From Adineta steineri (Eukaryota; Rotifera; Eurotatoria; Adinetida; Adinetidae), in assembly GCA_905250115.1 (NCBI GenBank), contig CAJNOI010000001.1:318580-382579 (forward strand): a stretch of 64,000 nt of DNA. Reading direction: 5' to 3'. The number at the start of each line of letters is the position of its first letter. Position 1 is the stretch's first letter. The notes beneath the pieces are model-generated. The model saw nothing but the letters and a program-made list of their open reading frames with translations. It had not been told where the DNA came from and ran no database searches. Below, piece by piece: positions 11,011 through 26,884 of this stretch. Made by a program: the position numbers and the translations under genes.

Positions 11011-11862
11011 TTATATGTATGAATACGGTGAAGGCGTTGGAAGAGCTTGCTGTGGTTTTTGTATACGAGGTGGAAGAGTTGATATTGGTTGCTTTGCATA
11101 AGGTGAAGCTGCTTGCTGTTGTAATTGCTTTGCATACGGCGAAACTGCTTGCTGTTGTAGTTGCTTTGCATACGGTGAGACTGCTTGCTGTTGTAGTTGC
11201 TTTGCATACGGTGAAGCTGCCTGCTGTTGTAATTGCTGTGAATGATATGGACATTGCTGCTGCTGCTGTTGTTGTTGTTGTGGATAATATGAATATGGTT
11301 GATAAGTTGATGGAGGTTGTTGCATCATAGGTACTTGAGAATGTACTTGACATTGAGGTGCAAAATTATGATCATTAGGAGTAATTCCACGTCGTTGAAT
11401 TTCATGATATTGTCCTGTACCACGATCTAATCGACGTTCAATAATTTCGCCACAATCACCAACAAAATAGCCAATTTCTACTTTTTCAATACCACGATCT
11501 GGATCACGTAATGCTTTTTTTGTTTGCCAAATACCACCTGGTCCCATTCGACGTTCATTATGTGCTTGTACAATATGTGGTCGTCCATCAGGTCCACGTG
11601 TTATTTGTGTTACATTCATTGCACTTACACCAAATACTTGTGGATGATGAGCAGCTGCATCTAAACCTGCAATTGGCGATCGACCCATAAGATCAGGACC
11701 ATTTCGTAATATTTCACCCATTAATTTGTTTGCAAGACCAAAAAGAGAACCTAATAAATCACCACCAGTCATCTCAACATTACTACCATAGATACCTCTA
11801 TTGAACTGTTGATTCATAAGAGCTCCATTGTTTATATTATGAGGTTGTAGAATATAAGACAT
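11011..11862 (-). CDS. Myeloid leukemia factor (MLF) family protein
   Basis: A single-exon 283-residue protein, taken to start at MSYILQPHN (11862); the frame is open further upstream but without family similarity. The middle carries the MLF core: QITRGPDGRPHIVQAHNE, GPGGIWQTKKALRDPDRGIEKVEIGY, then GDCGEIIERRLDRGTGQ and an ITPNDHNF end, equivalent to the GPGGIxETxxxxxDSxxGxExmxIGHHI and HNRxTGxxE motifs of animal MLF1/2. The N-terminal half has a hydrophobic GDLLGSLFGLANKLMGEI segment as in MLFs. The C-terminal third is disordered and Q/P/Y-rich, with four near-identical 12-residue repeats (LQQQAxSPYAKQ). MLFs shuttle between nucleus and cytoplasm and work with DnaJ-type chaperones. The repeat tail is not part of the usual family. 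Confidence 0.8.
   Translation of the reverse strand: MSYILQPHNINNGALMNQQFNRGIYGSNVEMTGGDLLGSLFGLANKLMGEILRNGPDLMGRSPIAGLDAAAHHPQVFGVSAMNVTQITRGPDGRPHIVQAHNERRMGPGGIWQTKKALRDPDRGIEKVEIGYFVGDCGEIIERRLDRGTGQYHEIQRRGITPNDHNFAPQCQVHSQVPMMQQPPSTYQPYSYYPQQQQQQQQQCPYHSQQLQQQAASPYAKQLQQQAVSPYAKQLQQQAVSPYAKQLQQQAASPYAKQPISTLPPRIQKPQQALPTPSPYSYI
11102..11240. repeat. Coding minisatellite, 36-bp unit, about four copies
   Basis: Nearly identical 36-base units in the MLF gene encode LQQQAASPYAKQ or LQQQAVSPYAKQ. Units differ at a few bases (A/V codon, A/G in the Q codon). A partial unit flanks it near 11093. In-frame unit length preserves the protein, so copy number is likely variable. Confidence 0.9.
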
Positions 11863-12727
11863 TGTGTTTAGTTTCCGTTTCAACAATAACTTGTATAACG
11901 TATGTAATGATTTCCTTTTGTAGATCGAAAATGAGACTGAATGAATGCTCTTATATGGACATTGAACAAGAACAATCGAGAACATTTCTATGCATATTTC
12001 TTGGTCATACTTCGTTGATTTGACCCATTTCTTTTTTTTTTCTATTATTTTTCTTTCTTTTATCTTTTACTATTGATTCAATGTCTTTTATTGTATACTC
12101 AATATAAAAGAAAAAAAAATGATTTGATCGATATTTATTCATATCAAGATTTGAATATAGTACACAAAAGAACTATGAAATAACTATATTCTGAACTTAT
12201 TACCTTGAACAGCGTGAAGAACTCAATAAAGAAAAAATGTTCTTCTATCAATTACAATGAATTCCAAGTATGTATAGATAAGTTATCAATATAGGCATAT
12301 TTCTATTCTACTGAACAGTATATCTAAGAATTTTCTCAAGTAATAACAAGGTTAAACTAGATGATTTTTATTTCTTGAATAATATCATATGGTGAATTGA
12401 AGAGATGATATCTGATTTGCTGTATAACGAAGAAAATATCCTCTCCTACACTAATCTCGAAAAAAAGACCATTATCATTAGTATTATTTTAATTGGAAGT
12501 TTTCTTTTAGCTATAATATACAAATAATGAATAATAAAAACAATTATTCGTATTCAAAAGGTTATAATAGTTAAATAAATTGCAGAAAATAGCCACTTTA
12601 TAATTAACGAGTACCTATGACGAGAAACTTTATTTGATATGTAAGTGTTATTGATAAATAATTTTCCGAATGTTTAGTATGAAAATATTTCCTATTGTTG
12701 TTTTTGAAGAAACATTCTTCAATCCTT
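11863..12727. other. Intergenic, no gene seen
   Basis: AT-rich spacer between the MLF gene's 5' end and the EEF1AKMT1 3' end. Only short poly-A/T tracts seen. Confidence 0.5.
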
Positions 12728-13668
12728 TTATTCATTATTTAATGTTTTTGTTTCATAATCAACAAAACAAGCAAAAGGATTCATTAGATTGCGTTCATGT
12801 CGAGGTTGAAATGTGACACGAGTAGCACCTGGAAAAAATTCTTTTATATTTTCTTCTTGTATAGCACCTAGAAATAAATTCAAAAAAAGTTTAATTTTTA
12901 GAATATAAGATTAATAGAGATTTTCTTACCAGTACATATGATATTTTTACATATAGGTGTTGTTTTACCAATAAATTTAGCTAGATGAGATACTTTTTCG
13001 AAACATTCTCGTGAAAGAAATGGTGGATCAATAATCAAAACATCAAAGGAATGTTTTAAAGAAGCATAATTTTGTTCAATTCGTTCACTATCATTATAAT
13101 CGTATTCAACAAAAGTATTATCACCAGTAGAAAAACGAGTATCATATTCAAATAGAACACTATGAATTTCTGGATGTTCCTATTCAATTTCAAAATATAT
13201 AATTAGATAAATTATTATCTAACTAATCTTACTTTACGTATAAGATTCCATACAGTTGGACAAGCAACAAAGGCACATCTAGGAAAACAAAATTCATTCG
13301 AAAGAAAACAAAACTAAAATCTTACTGTCCATGTTCTGGTAAAATAGCTCTTACTTCATCCATCAATCGTGTAGCTGTTTCATTGTTATACCAAAATTGA
13401 CTTAATTGCTAAATATATCAAAATTTCCCTAGTCAAGTATATAACGAGAAAGAAATAAACAATGAATCCATCTACATCCTATCTAAGACGAGATATTTAT
13501 CCTAAGATGGCACACTGTTTAAAGCTTTTAAGAGTAGAATTTACAAACCCAATCTTCTTGTGGTTTATTTGCTGCATTATTTTGTTCTTGTTCTTGTTGC
13601 CACTCTTGAAGAGCTTTCAATGTTTCAGCTGATAACTGTGGTTGGTCATCATTATCGTCGTTAATCAT
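12728..13668 (-). CDS. EEF1AKMT1: eEF1A lysine methyltransferase 1
   Basis: A class I SAM-dependent methyltransferase of the N6AMT2/EFM5 group, which methylates a lysine of translation factor eEF1A in the cytoplasm. The start at 13668 gives MINDDNDDQPQLSAETLKALQEW, matching the family N-terminus (PQLSxxTLxALQEF). Later exons read SIVLFEYDTRF-like and SFDVLIIDPPFLSRECFEK, which holds the DPPF catalytic motif, then IICTGAIQEENIKEFF, VTFQPRHERNLMNPFACFVDYE and the stop. These are the expected order and spacing. Introns are short. The upstream same-strand neighbour ABCB7 ends only 118 bases before this start, so a shared pre-mRNA is possible. Confidence 0.85.
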
Positions 13669-13786
13669 CGGAAAATAAAAAAACAAACAAACAGATATTT
13701 CTATGTTTTTCCCCAATTTATTTTACAAACGAATAGCAACTGTTTCTATTATGTTGGAGATAAAAATTAAAAGGAAAAGAAAGAGT

Positions 13787-16700
13787 TCATTTTTGTAAAG
13801 GTTCATCACTTGGTTTTTTCTCATATTTTTCTACTTGTTTTCCATCTACAGTAATTTCTTCTTTTTTATCTTCACGAAGTTTTCGATGTGTACGTTGTGT
13901 ATTCCAAATAGTTGCATAATGACCATTTTCTTTTGCTAATAATTCATCATGTGTACCTTGTTCAATAACTTTACCTTGATCTAAAATAATAATATTATCA
14001 CAATCAGTTATTGTACTTAAACGATGTGCAATAACGATTGATGTTCGATTTCTTGTTAATTTTTGAAGAGAATTTAAAATAGCCTAAAAGAAAAGATAAA
14101 ATAATAATCGAAAACTAAATAAAGAAATTTTACTTGTTCAGTTGTTGTATCTAAATGGGCAGTAGCTTCATCATAAATAAGTATAATTGGGTCTTTTAGG
14201 AGTGCACGGGCAATACTTATACGTTGTTTTTCACCTCCGGATAATTTTAACCCACGTTCTCCAACAACTGTTTCATACTTTTTAGGCATTCTTAATATAG
14301 CATTATGTACTTCAGCTAGTTTAGCTGCTTCATAAACTTGTTCTTTTGATGCTTTTAAATTTCCGTAATTAATATTATAAAAAATATTATCATGAAATAA
14401 TATTGAATCCTGCAAAAAAATGTTTAAGTAGATTTTATTGAAACAATTTCATAGACTAACTTGAGGTACAACTCCAATAGCTTTACGTAAACTTGGAAGA
14501 GATACTTCTTGAATATTTTGATCATTTACACGAATTTGTCCACTTTGTGGATCATAAAATCGAAATAAAAGACGTACAATTGTTGATTTACTATAAAAAT
14601 ATTGTCGTTTATTTTTCTTGTAATGAATAATTAAAATTTACCCTGAACCAGAACCACCAACAATAGCAACTTTTTGTCCTGCAGGAACAGTAAATGAAAG
14701 TTTATCAAGAATTTTTTGACCTTCACTATAACCAAAAGTAACATTATCAAAAACAATTGATGATTGTTCTGGACTAATTGCCAATGATGATGCTTTCTCT
14801 TTATCCTAACAACAACAACAAAATAAATCTTATTGAAATACTATTTCAATTTACTTTAACACTTGATTCAACCATTGTTAAACGAAACATTGTTTCCATA
14901 TCAACAACCGATTGTTTAACTTCACGATAGACTGAACCCAAAAAGTTTAATGGCATTGATAATTGAAAAACAAGTCCATTTACAGCAACTAAATCACCAA
15001 CTGTCATTGAACCATCACTAATTCCACCAGCAGCTAATAACATAATACCAGTTAAACCTAAACTAAATATCGCATTTTGACCAAAACTAAAATATAGAAA
15101 TTTACAATAGATTAAATATTATTTTATACATTCAAAGATAAAATATACTTTAACATTGCTAAACTTGTTTGTGTTTTGATTGATGCTGTTTCATATTCCG
15201 ATAATGTTTTATCATATCGTTCAAGTTCATGAGCTTCATTATTAAAATACTAAATTATAAAATAAATATAGAGTGGAAAATTAATATCAATTTTATACTT
15301 TAACAGTTTCAAAATTAATCATTGAATCAACAGCTCGATTGCCTGCTTCACTATCCGCTTTATTCATTTGAACACGAAATTTTGTTCTAAATTTACAAAA
15401 TTCTCTTCAAATTTCCTATAAAAATTCTTTTATACCTCCATTGAGTAACTGCAAATGTATATGCAGTATACCCAGCAATGCAACCAAAAGCTAAATAAAT
15501 CAAAGTTTACATTAAATATTTCTCTTCTTTATTGATCTATATTAAAAAACTTGTCAACGCAGCTCCATTACGGTTAACAACGTGGAATTCTTTCATATGT
15601 GCTACAGAGGATTTGTTATACAATAGCGTGTGAGGGATGTACCAATTAGCAACTTTGATTTCAAAATTTATGGTCACAATTTTTTCTAAAGAGTCGATGG
15701 GTGATATATTAACCTGTTACCCATACCCATTCCACAAAACCATTTTTAAAATATACTCACCGATAGCTCCATATGACAATCCATATTTATACCACTAAAA
15801 TAATGATTTGTAAAAACAACTACTGTTTTAATAAAATATCTGTCTTACCAAAACTCCGCTGACAAGACCGACTTCGAACATAGTTGGTACAATATTAAAT
15901 ACCAATGCCGATAGAACAAAACTTATGCCTCTATTAAAATATATTTCTTAGTTTTGTTTTTGTTATTGTAATAATAAAAATTCATTTAGTTTTTTACTTA
16001 GTTCCACGATCAATTGCTTTTGATAATGCACCTGTTTGTCTTCCCAAATGAAAACTCAAATCAAGATTATGTATATGTGAAAAAACTTTTTTTGCTAATT
16101 CACGAATACTTCGATGTGCTACATTTGCAAATATTGCATTACGTAATTCACCAAATAAAGCAGCACCAGCTCGTGCAGCACCATCTAGAAATTTATTTTT
16201 GTTGTTGTTGTAATCTCTAAACAATAAGTCTAATCTTACATCCTATAAGTAAAGCAGTAACCATAGATATAATTGTAGATTGTGTTGTATCACCATGTAA
16301 TGTTCGACCTGTATTAAGTTCATCAACTAAGTATTTAAACATAAATGGAACACTTATATTTAATAACTAGAAAAGATTGAAAATTTTATATAAAAATTTA
16401 AATGAATAATTTAAATATTACTTTAGAAATCAATAAAAGTCCTAATGCAATTAAAACACGAATTTTAACTTGTTTGCCATTTTTTGGCCAAATAAAATCG
16501 AACATTGCTTTAAAAATATAACGTGCTGTAATATTTTGTTTCGGAACACCAACTTCAGGTGCACCTGTACCATTATGACGTCCGTGCCATTTACGCTAAA
16601 TGATTCAAATTTATACATATAAAATCATATCCAATAAAAATAATTACAAAGAAAACACGAATTATATTTCGACTTCTACCAAATAGCGAAGAAGATGCTT

Positions 16701-16924
16701 TGAAATTAGCCTATGGAATAAATCAAAGTTAATTTATATATATATATATATCCATCAAAAAATAAAATTATTTATACATGATTATACGCAGGATGAGGTT
16801 TAGATAAAATTGATGATTTAAGAAAAGTTCTTAATGAACTATTTGTAATTGGTGGAAGACGATAATGGTTAGTGCATTTGAAAAATGGGGCCGAGAAGAG
16901 AGTCCGCCGTAAAAGCGGATTCAT
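13787..16924 (-). CDS. ABCB7: Mitochondrial half ABC transporter, Atm1/ABCB7 type
   Basis: This inner-membrane half-transporter exports a glutathione-linked sulfur compound needed for cytosolic and nuclear Fe-S proteins. ATG at 16924 opens a mitochondrial presequence rich in Arg/Ser/Leu without acids ([15 protein letters not shown]). Then come [23 protein letters not shown], and membrane helices including [19 protein letters not shown] and [25 protein letters not shown], an ABCB7 hallmark. The ATPase domain has a Walker A in an exon near 14640-14700, Q-loop QDSILFH, signature LSGGEKQR, Walker B ILIYDEAT and the H-loop AHRLS. The C-terminus is KPSDEPLQK. There are about a dozen introns, mostly around 50 bases, with one 270-base exception (15491-15760). 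It is head-to-head with SMARCC. Confidence 0.9.
15491..15760 (-). other. Unusually long intron of the ABCB7 gene
   Basis: A frame-consistent intron (G A I | A F G C across the junction) of 270 bases, about five times its neighbours. It is less AT-rich than the other introns and holds no ORF. It may contain a short insertion; no terminal inverted repeats or target-site duplication could be confirmed by eye. Confidence 0.5.
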
Positions 16925-17683
16925 CTCGAAAGCAACAAATTAATATGTTTTGATATAATCTATAAGAAAATTTTCATATTAATTTTATCAAAGAATAAAA
17001 CTATTTCGATAACAATCATGGGTAGCACACCAGTATTACAAAAGGCAGCAATAACTTTCCCTAGAAACAACTCTAAGAAGCAACAAAAGGTTGCTGCTTC
17101 CCTCAATTCCCCTGTTTTTGGATGTATGATAGCCAAACTATGATGAATTCAATCATGAATAGCGTACTACCACTACAAGATATGTAAATTGCTTTCTCTA
17201 AAAAATTTGAACTAGCAATCAGAATTTATTTGTTCTCCTAAAAGACGGAGCTTGCGCCATCCATGTTAACAATATCAAAATATTCCTAATAAAATTCGAA
17301 GAAAAAAAAGCAATCAACATTGAGTAATACACAAATTTCAATCACTAATTAAATTTCTTAAATAGAATTCTATATTTCGAAGACAACCTCTATAATCTTC
17401 TCTACCTATATTTTTTCCTATATCGTCTTGTAAAAATTCTTCTCCATGAAATACCACATTTATTTTCATTGGTCAATTAATTCTCCAATAAAAATCCGAG
17501 GTCACCATTATCACGTTCTTTTTATTTATTTTCTTTTCCTTGCGTATAATAGGTTAGTTCATCTGGACGATGTTTGTTTGTTCTATTTGATTTGAAATAT
17601 CTTTTATTCAAGGCTATTGTTATATGTATAATTTAGATCATCTTAATATATTCATTAATCATTCGTATCCATAACTTTAAAAT
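16925..17683. other. Bidirectional upstream region, ABCB7 / SMARCC
   Basis: About 760 bases between two divergent start codons. A short inverted repeat lies near 17080-17105 (AGCAAC and GTTGCT flanking AAAAG). No coding potential seen. Confidence 0.5.
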
Positions 17684-20600
17684 ATGTCAATAATCCGTCA
17701 TAAAGACGGTCATCCAAATATAAAATTTTTTGAATCAGTTGAAACATTAAATCAATTTGATACAATAAAAAAAGCTTTACAAAAGAAAGAATTAAAGAAA
17801 ATCTTTGGTGATGATCAAAATCATTTAACAAAAGAAAATATCGCTCAACTTGTTATACAATTACTTCATTTTCAAGAAGAACATCTTGGAAAACAATCAA
17901 ATGGTTCCGCACCTCTCACACGTATACCCGTAAGAAGAAAAAACAAACATATCATTTTCTTTTGTTTTACAATTATTAATTTTTCTAGATGGAATGTTTT
18001 TTGGATTTTCGAGAATCAGGTGCACTATATACAATTATTCTTGGTTGTTATGAATATAAAAATAATAATAATTGGTAAGGAGAGAAAAAAAAGAATTTAT
18101 ATTATATCTTTTTTTTATTCTCATTTAGGAAAAAACTTGATTTATCAACACATTCTCGAAATGATGTCATAAAATTATTTCAATCTATTCAAAAATTATT
18201 AATTGATCGAAATGTTTTAACATTACCTATATGTTATTTACGTCCAAATATTGATAAACGTTTACAAACACAATTAAAACAAATAATTGAAAAAAATAAT
18301 GGAACTGTTGCAGATAAAGAAGAAGATGCTGATCATATTGTTTACCCACCAATCACAGAAAATCCACGTGAAATTGATAGTGAACGTGAAAGTAAAAGAA
18401 ACTATTTGAAAAAATTGATTGATTTAATTTGAGTTTGTTTTTCTTAGATGAAATTGTTCGTGTAGTAGAAAAACGTGGAAAAGATTGTCGTTTACATTAC
18501 TGGTTTTTTCCTGATTCATTTGATATTTGGGTATCGAATGTTGATGCTGAAGAATCAGAAAAACGTGATGAAACATTTCAAGGTATATGGCATGTTGCTG
18601 CTAATTGGGTTTTAGATACAGCTGAATTTAATGAATGGATGAATGAAGAAGATTATGAAATTGATGAAGATTTAGTAAGAATCAAAACAAACATTTTTTC
18701 TAAAACCTATAATTTTATTTTTAGGGAAGAGATCAAGGAAGAATTAAATTAAAAAATTGTACTACAGGAAGAAAAACATTATCAATGGTAAGAATTATAT
18801 CCAATAAGTTTTCATATAAGATAATTACCTCTACAAATAAGAACAAAAATTTGATTCAGATGTATAGGATTAACACTGAGGATTCGATTTGAGTTTTTTT
18901 TGGCATTTCTCTCATCATGTTTTCTTCCTTTGATAAAGTACAGACAGAAAGAAAAAAAAATTTTGTCGTTCATTTGGAACTCACATTAGTCTTTCATACC
19001 CATCGTTCTTTTTTTTTCTTTTCTTTTCTCATTGCAATAACTGACGAATAAACTCTGTCATCGTCATTTTTCTTTTCCTCTATTTCTCCTCGGCTGACAT
19101 ATACAGAAAAAGAATAACGATAGAAGCATCACTACCAAAACTCAGTATCGGATAATTGAAACTTTCATATGCGTGTGTTTTTTTCGCGTCAATAAAATAT
19201 AATAGAAAACATGGTAATGATCGATATAATTATTAATGAAAATAAAATATATAATATTATTTAGCTTGTACCTGATCGTAAAACAGCACCAAGTCCAACG
19301 ACAGTATCAAGTGGAACGACAAATAATTCTAAAAAACGTTCAACAACAAATCCAGCAGCAACAAAACAACGAAAGTAAATGAAAAAAAAGTTTTAATTCG
19401 AAGAAAATTTTATTTTTTTGTTTTATAAAGAAAACAAAAGCGAGGCGGAATTGATACAGATGAAAATGATCTGTCTAAAGATGGAGAAAATTCTTTATCA
19501 CAATCACTTTTCGATGATCAAACATCATCAAGAACACGTAAAGATTTTCTATTAAATAACAATTAAATTTATTGTTATAAAATATTTAATTTAGCATTAA
19601 GTGGTCAAAAACTGAATGATTCACAATTACCACGTAGTACAACATTAAATGATTTAAATGATGATGGAGATGATATTGATGATCAACAAATTCAAGGTGA
19701 TTCAAATCAAATAAAAAAATTTAATGATCCAGAAGCATGTGAACAAACACATCATATTGTTATTCCAAGTTATTCAGCATGGTTTGATTATAATGCAATA
19801 AATTCTATTGAAAAACGTGCATTAAATGAATTTTTCAATGCAAAAAATCGTTCCAAAACACCTGAAATGTAATATTTACAAAACAAAAAATTTTTTTCCT
19901 AATAAAAATCTATATGTATTTATTTAGTTATATGGCATATCGCAATTTTATGATTGATACATATCGTTTAAATCCAAATGAATATTTAACTGTAACAGCA
20001 TGTCGAAGAAATTTAGCTGGAGATGTTTGTGCGATTATGCGTATACATGCATTTCTTGAACAATGGGGTTTAATTAATTATCAAGTTGATGCTGATTTAC
20101 GTCCAACACCAATGGGACCACCCTGTACATCACATTTTACTGTTCTAGGTGATACTCCTTGTGGTTTAGCACCTGTTGGACATCCTAAAGGCATTCAACG
20201 TGAAGTAAATTAAACAAAAGAACAAAAAATATATATAATTCCATTATCAAATTTTTTTTTTCTTCAATAGAATTCAGCACCCAAACAAATAACGGAATTA
20301 AAACAAGAAACAAAACGTGAAGAACGTGATGTGGACAATAGTTTAAGTTTAAGAACTGATCAATATAATAAAAAACTGACTTTAGTAAGTCAAAATTCTT
20401 TTTTTCATATAGAAAAGTCGAATCGATATAAGATTGTACGAAATTTAGTTCCGGTAATTAGTTAGTATACTTGTGATATATGCTTGATACCTGTTCATAG
20501 GTACAGCTAAGGAGAAACGATGTTTTTTTTTGAATTGTGTCTTATGTGATAAGATAGGATATGCCTATTTTGACGTTTATACAACTAATGATTTCATTTA

Positions 20601-23385
20601 TATTTAGAATCCAAAAACAAAAGTGAAAGATTGGTCTGATCAAGAAGTTCTTCTTTTACTTGAAGGTAAAAATTATTTCGTTTTTAATATTTTTATTTAA
20701 GTCTTTATTTTCTAGGTCTTGAAATGTATAAAGATGATTGGAATAAAGTTTGTGAACATGTTGGTACACGTACACAAGATGAATGTATATTAAAATTTCT
20801 TCAATTACCAATTGAAGATCCATATTTAGAAGGAAGTGGTGCATCATTAGGTCCACTTGCTTATCAACCAATACCATTTAGTCAAAGTGGTAATCCAGTT
20901 ATGTCAACAGTTGCATTTCTTGCATCAGTTGTTGATCCACGTGTATCAAATGTTGCTGTTAAAGCAGCTTTAGATGAATTTACTAAAATGCGTGATGAAG
21001 TTTCACCATCATTTATTGAAACAAATCGTGAAATTATTGAAAGTGCATTAAGAAAAGGAAAGAAACTTGATGAAAATTCAAGTTTAGAATTACTTGGATT
21101 AACTAGTAATACAGGTAAAAAGAATTTACATTGAAAAAACCAACTAAATATTCTATTTAATTAGAAGAAGACGAAAATAATACCGATAAAACTAAAAATG
21201 GTCCTGATAATGAAGATTCATCAAAAGTAAAACAAGAAAAAGTCGATGTCAATGACGAACAACCATCATTAACTGAAAAATCCGTAAATAAAAAAACTTT
21301 TCATTAAAAAAAAATAACACAACGATATTTCCATTATAGATTAATCATGAAGATGAAACAAAAAAAATGGATGTTGATGAAAATGATAAATCAACAAATG
21401 AAATGAATACTCAAAGTGGTGGTGGTGGTGATACACAAATTATTTCTGATGATACATCATCAACTATACCTAAAACAACAAATACTGATCAAGAACAAAA
21501 AAAACTTTCAACAACTGATGTTAATGAACGAGATTTAAAAACAGCTGCAGCAAGTGCCTTAGCAGCCGCAGCTGTTAAAGCTAAAGTATTTTTTAAATTT
21601 GTAAAAATAATATTTGATTTCAAATTCTTCTTCTGTTTTTAGTATTTGGCTTCAATTGAAGAACGTAAAATAAAATCAGCTGTTGCACAAGTTGTTGAAA
21701 TGCAAATAAAAAAACTTGAAATTAAATTACGACATTTTGAAGAATTAGAAACAATTATGGATCGTGAACGTGAAATGCTTGAAATTCAACGACAACAATT
21801 ATTACAAGAACGACAACAATTTCAATTAGAACAAATCAAAGCATCTGAATTAAAACATCGTCAAACAACAACATCAACAATTGTAAATAATAATAATAAT
21901 ACTATACAAAATCCTATTGTTAATACAAATGGTAAACAACAATCAAATACTAGTCCATCACCATTACCACCACCAACATCAACAACTACGACTACAACAA
22001 CAACAACAGCAAATATTCCTTTATCATCAACAAATGGAACTGAACCACATGTACAAAGTGAAGAATCAACTGATTCTCAACCAAGTGATGGTAAAAAGAG
22101 ATAATATTATTTATATTTTTTAATATAAACCTTTATTTTTGTTTGTAAAGTTTCACCTGCTCCAATGACATCACCAAAAATGATATCAACATTAGGAAAT
22201 GATAATAATACTCTTCCAGGTAAATTTTGCATGAATATCTATGTTATTTGCTCGCTCAGCTGCTTGCTTTATGTCCGTTTTCCCTTTTGTTTGTTGTAGT
22301 TTTGTAGTTATTGCATGTATACTATTAGATGCACACATACATATATATATATACATATACATGTAGAAAACAAATTGACAACAGAATATATGCGCTCTCT
22401 CGCTGGCCAGTTCAATGAAATATATATTGCTTTAGAAAATATCAAATTTCTCCCATTAGTTTATTTTATTTAAAACAAAAGAAAATCTCAAAGCCATGTA
22501 GATATATTGCTTAAATAATATTTATTTTAAAACTCAACAAACAAAAAAAAAATATAATGAAAACGGTTAGAATACGCTCTAATGCTTTATTGACATTGTT
22601 ATTTTTTCTTTCTTACCTATTCTTTTTTCATTTGTGGAATTAGTTTGAGATTAATTATATACACATATATATGATCTTTAAAGTTTTATTTTTGTTCTCG
22701 TTTTATTACTTCCGTATCGTTTTGTCTATCTCTTTGGTGTTGGTTTTCTCTGTTTCTTTATTGATGTTATCTGGCCAGAGTGCATAAGCAAACTAGAGAA
22801 TTCGAAAAAGAGAGAGAGAGGACATATATTTGTTGTTTTGTATATTGTCCTTGTTTGCATGTTTACCTTCATGTATATAATCTTTTGCCTGTTGTCATTG
22901 TTTTGTACACATATGTATATATATATTTATATATATATTTGGGATTGCATGCATCATCTTATCTTTCTTTTACTTAGCAAAGGACAATGAATTGATGCAT
23001 GAAAAGAACAATTCTATTTTTTTTTCTTCACTTCTATATATATATAAATTTTGTTATTTTGTTTTATTGATTATTTATTGTGTATTTGACTATATACAAT
23101 AATTTGTTTGTCATTCTTTCGTTTTTGTTTTGTCCTTGTTATTATATTTTTCCAATTTCAGGCAGTACAGTAGAAGAAACAACTACAACAACAACAACTA
23201 GTTCAACAATAGAAACAACATCTGATCTTGGTGTTACAATTAATAATACAACAATTACTACAACTGAAAAAATGCTCATTGTAAACACCGGTGAAAATGG
23301 TAGTGAAACAAATGATGATGTAGTTAATAATACTCCTATTCCTACCATTACAGAAACTGACAATACAAATAATAATAATTATTGA
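17684..23385 (+). CDS. SMARCC: SWI/SNF (BAF) core subunit, SMARCC/Moira type
   Basis: A scaffold subunit of the BAF chromatin-remodelling complex. From ATG at 17684 the N-terminal region reads [20 protein letters not shown] and [22 protein letters not shown], conserved in BAF155/170. A SWIRM domain follows ([25 protein letters not shown] to [14 protein letters not shown]; about 19750-20090), then a SANT domain ([26 protein letters not shown]; about 20625-20830). The region [24 protein letters not shown] and an [14 protein letters not shown] helix lead into a coiled coil ([21 protein letters not shown]; about 21650-21850). The C-terminus is low-complexity. In-frame splicing carries it through 22151-22219 to a last exon at 23162-23385. 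The last intron is 942 bases, far longer than most. The penultimate exon could also splice in phase to the zinc-finger exon at 23885. Confidence 0.9.
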
Positions 23386-24376
<991 letters not shown>

Positions 24377-24896
24377 ATATTATTTATAGACAAATATAAA
24401 TCGCTTCTTCCTTTTTTCTTTTCTTTTGTCTTTCAATGATTATGTTTTCTTTCTTAATCAAGATCTCTTCCAATTTCTTTTTTTTTCCATCGCAACAGAA
24501 CAAAACAGTTTAACGTGATATTAACGAAACGAACAGTAGTAGTATTCCGGACAAGAAATTAAAGTATTTATTAAATGTGATAAAACATAACAAAAATTCC
24601 TATGACGAACTTTCCGATCATGTATCGCTCAATTTTTTTTTTGTTTTTTTATAAATTGTATATATAAGTCGAGTAAGGGGCGCATCGATCAAAACATATT
24701 TCTTTGTGCAAAAAATTCTTTTTAAAAATAATTCGATTATATAATATTTGTTTTTCTTTTTTTGAACTTATAGCGCAATACATCTTATAGATTTGTTTCT
24801 TCTTTCTTTCTGTTCTATTTGTAAATAAAATTTCGATTTTAATTACTTTTTCGTATTAAATTCTATTGATATGATTTTCTTTTAGAATAAAAAGCA
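24377..24896. other. Intergenic, upstream of KRR1
   Basis: Poly-T-rich spacer. A clear acceptor (tttcttttag) lies 11 bases before the KRR1 ATG, fitting a 5'UTR intron or a spliced-leader site. Nothing else seen. Confidence 0.55.
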
Positions 24897-26384
<1,488 letters not shown>

Positions 26385-26437
26385 TTATTTATCAATGAGA
26401 ACATTGTTTTGTTTTTCTGTTATTCAATAAATATAAA

Positions 26438-26884
26438 CTAAACTAACATGATTAATATACTAATCATGAATAGATAAGAAATATTTCTTTTTATTGAACT
26501 TGATGAAATTATTGTTTTTGTCTCATCAAGACATAAACCTGATAAACAACGAAGATTTGTTGTACACATAATTCCACCTTTATGTTGACATTTTAATTCT
26601 GCGGAATGAGTTTTTCCATTCCATAAACCTTTACAACGATTTTGATTTAAATATAAATCAAGTTGATTTTTTCCTAATGAACCAATACCAACTTGTTGTG
26701 AACCATATCGAATAGCAACAGTTGCTCGTTGTTGATTGAATATAAATGGTCCACTTGGTTCACATGTTTCAGCTGATGAATTACATTTACATGAATCAAT
26801 TAAAAATATTCCATTTAAATTTTGACTTGATATTATTGGTAGAAATGATAAACATAATGTTAATGTTATAATCGAATGAAGCAT
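26438..26884 (-). CDS. Secreted cysteine-rich protein, possibly GPI-anchored
   Basis: A single-exon 148-residue protein beginning MLHSIITLTLCLSFLPIISSQ, a clear signal peptide. The mature part has nine cysteines (for example CKCNSSAETC, NRCKG, LKCQ, IMCTTNLRC, GLC) and N-glycosylation sites (NSS, NIS). The C-terminus ends in a hydrophobic stretch (ISYLFMISILIMLV) after a small-residue run SSSS, which fits a GPI signal or a membrane anchor. No family is recognised. The gene is convergent with KRR1. It is likely extracellular; the real function is unknown. Confidence 0.6.
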   Translation of the reverse strand: MLHSIITLTLCLSFLPIISSQNLNGIFLIDSCKCNSSAETCEPSGPFIFNQQRATVAIRYGSQQVGIGSLGKNQLDLYLNQNRCKGLWNGKTHSAELKCQHKGGIMCTTNLRCLSGLCLDETKTIISSSSIKRNISYLFMISILIMLV

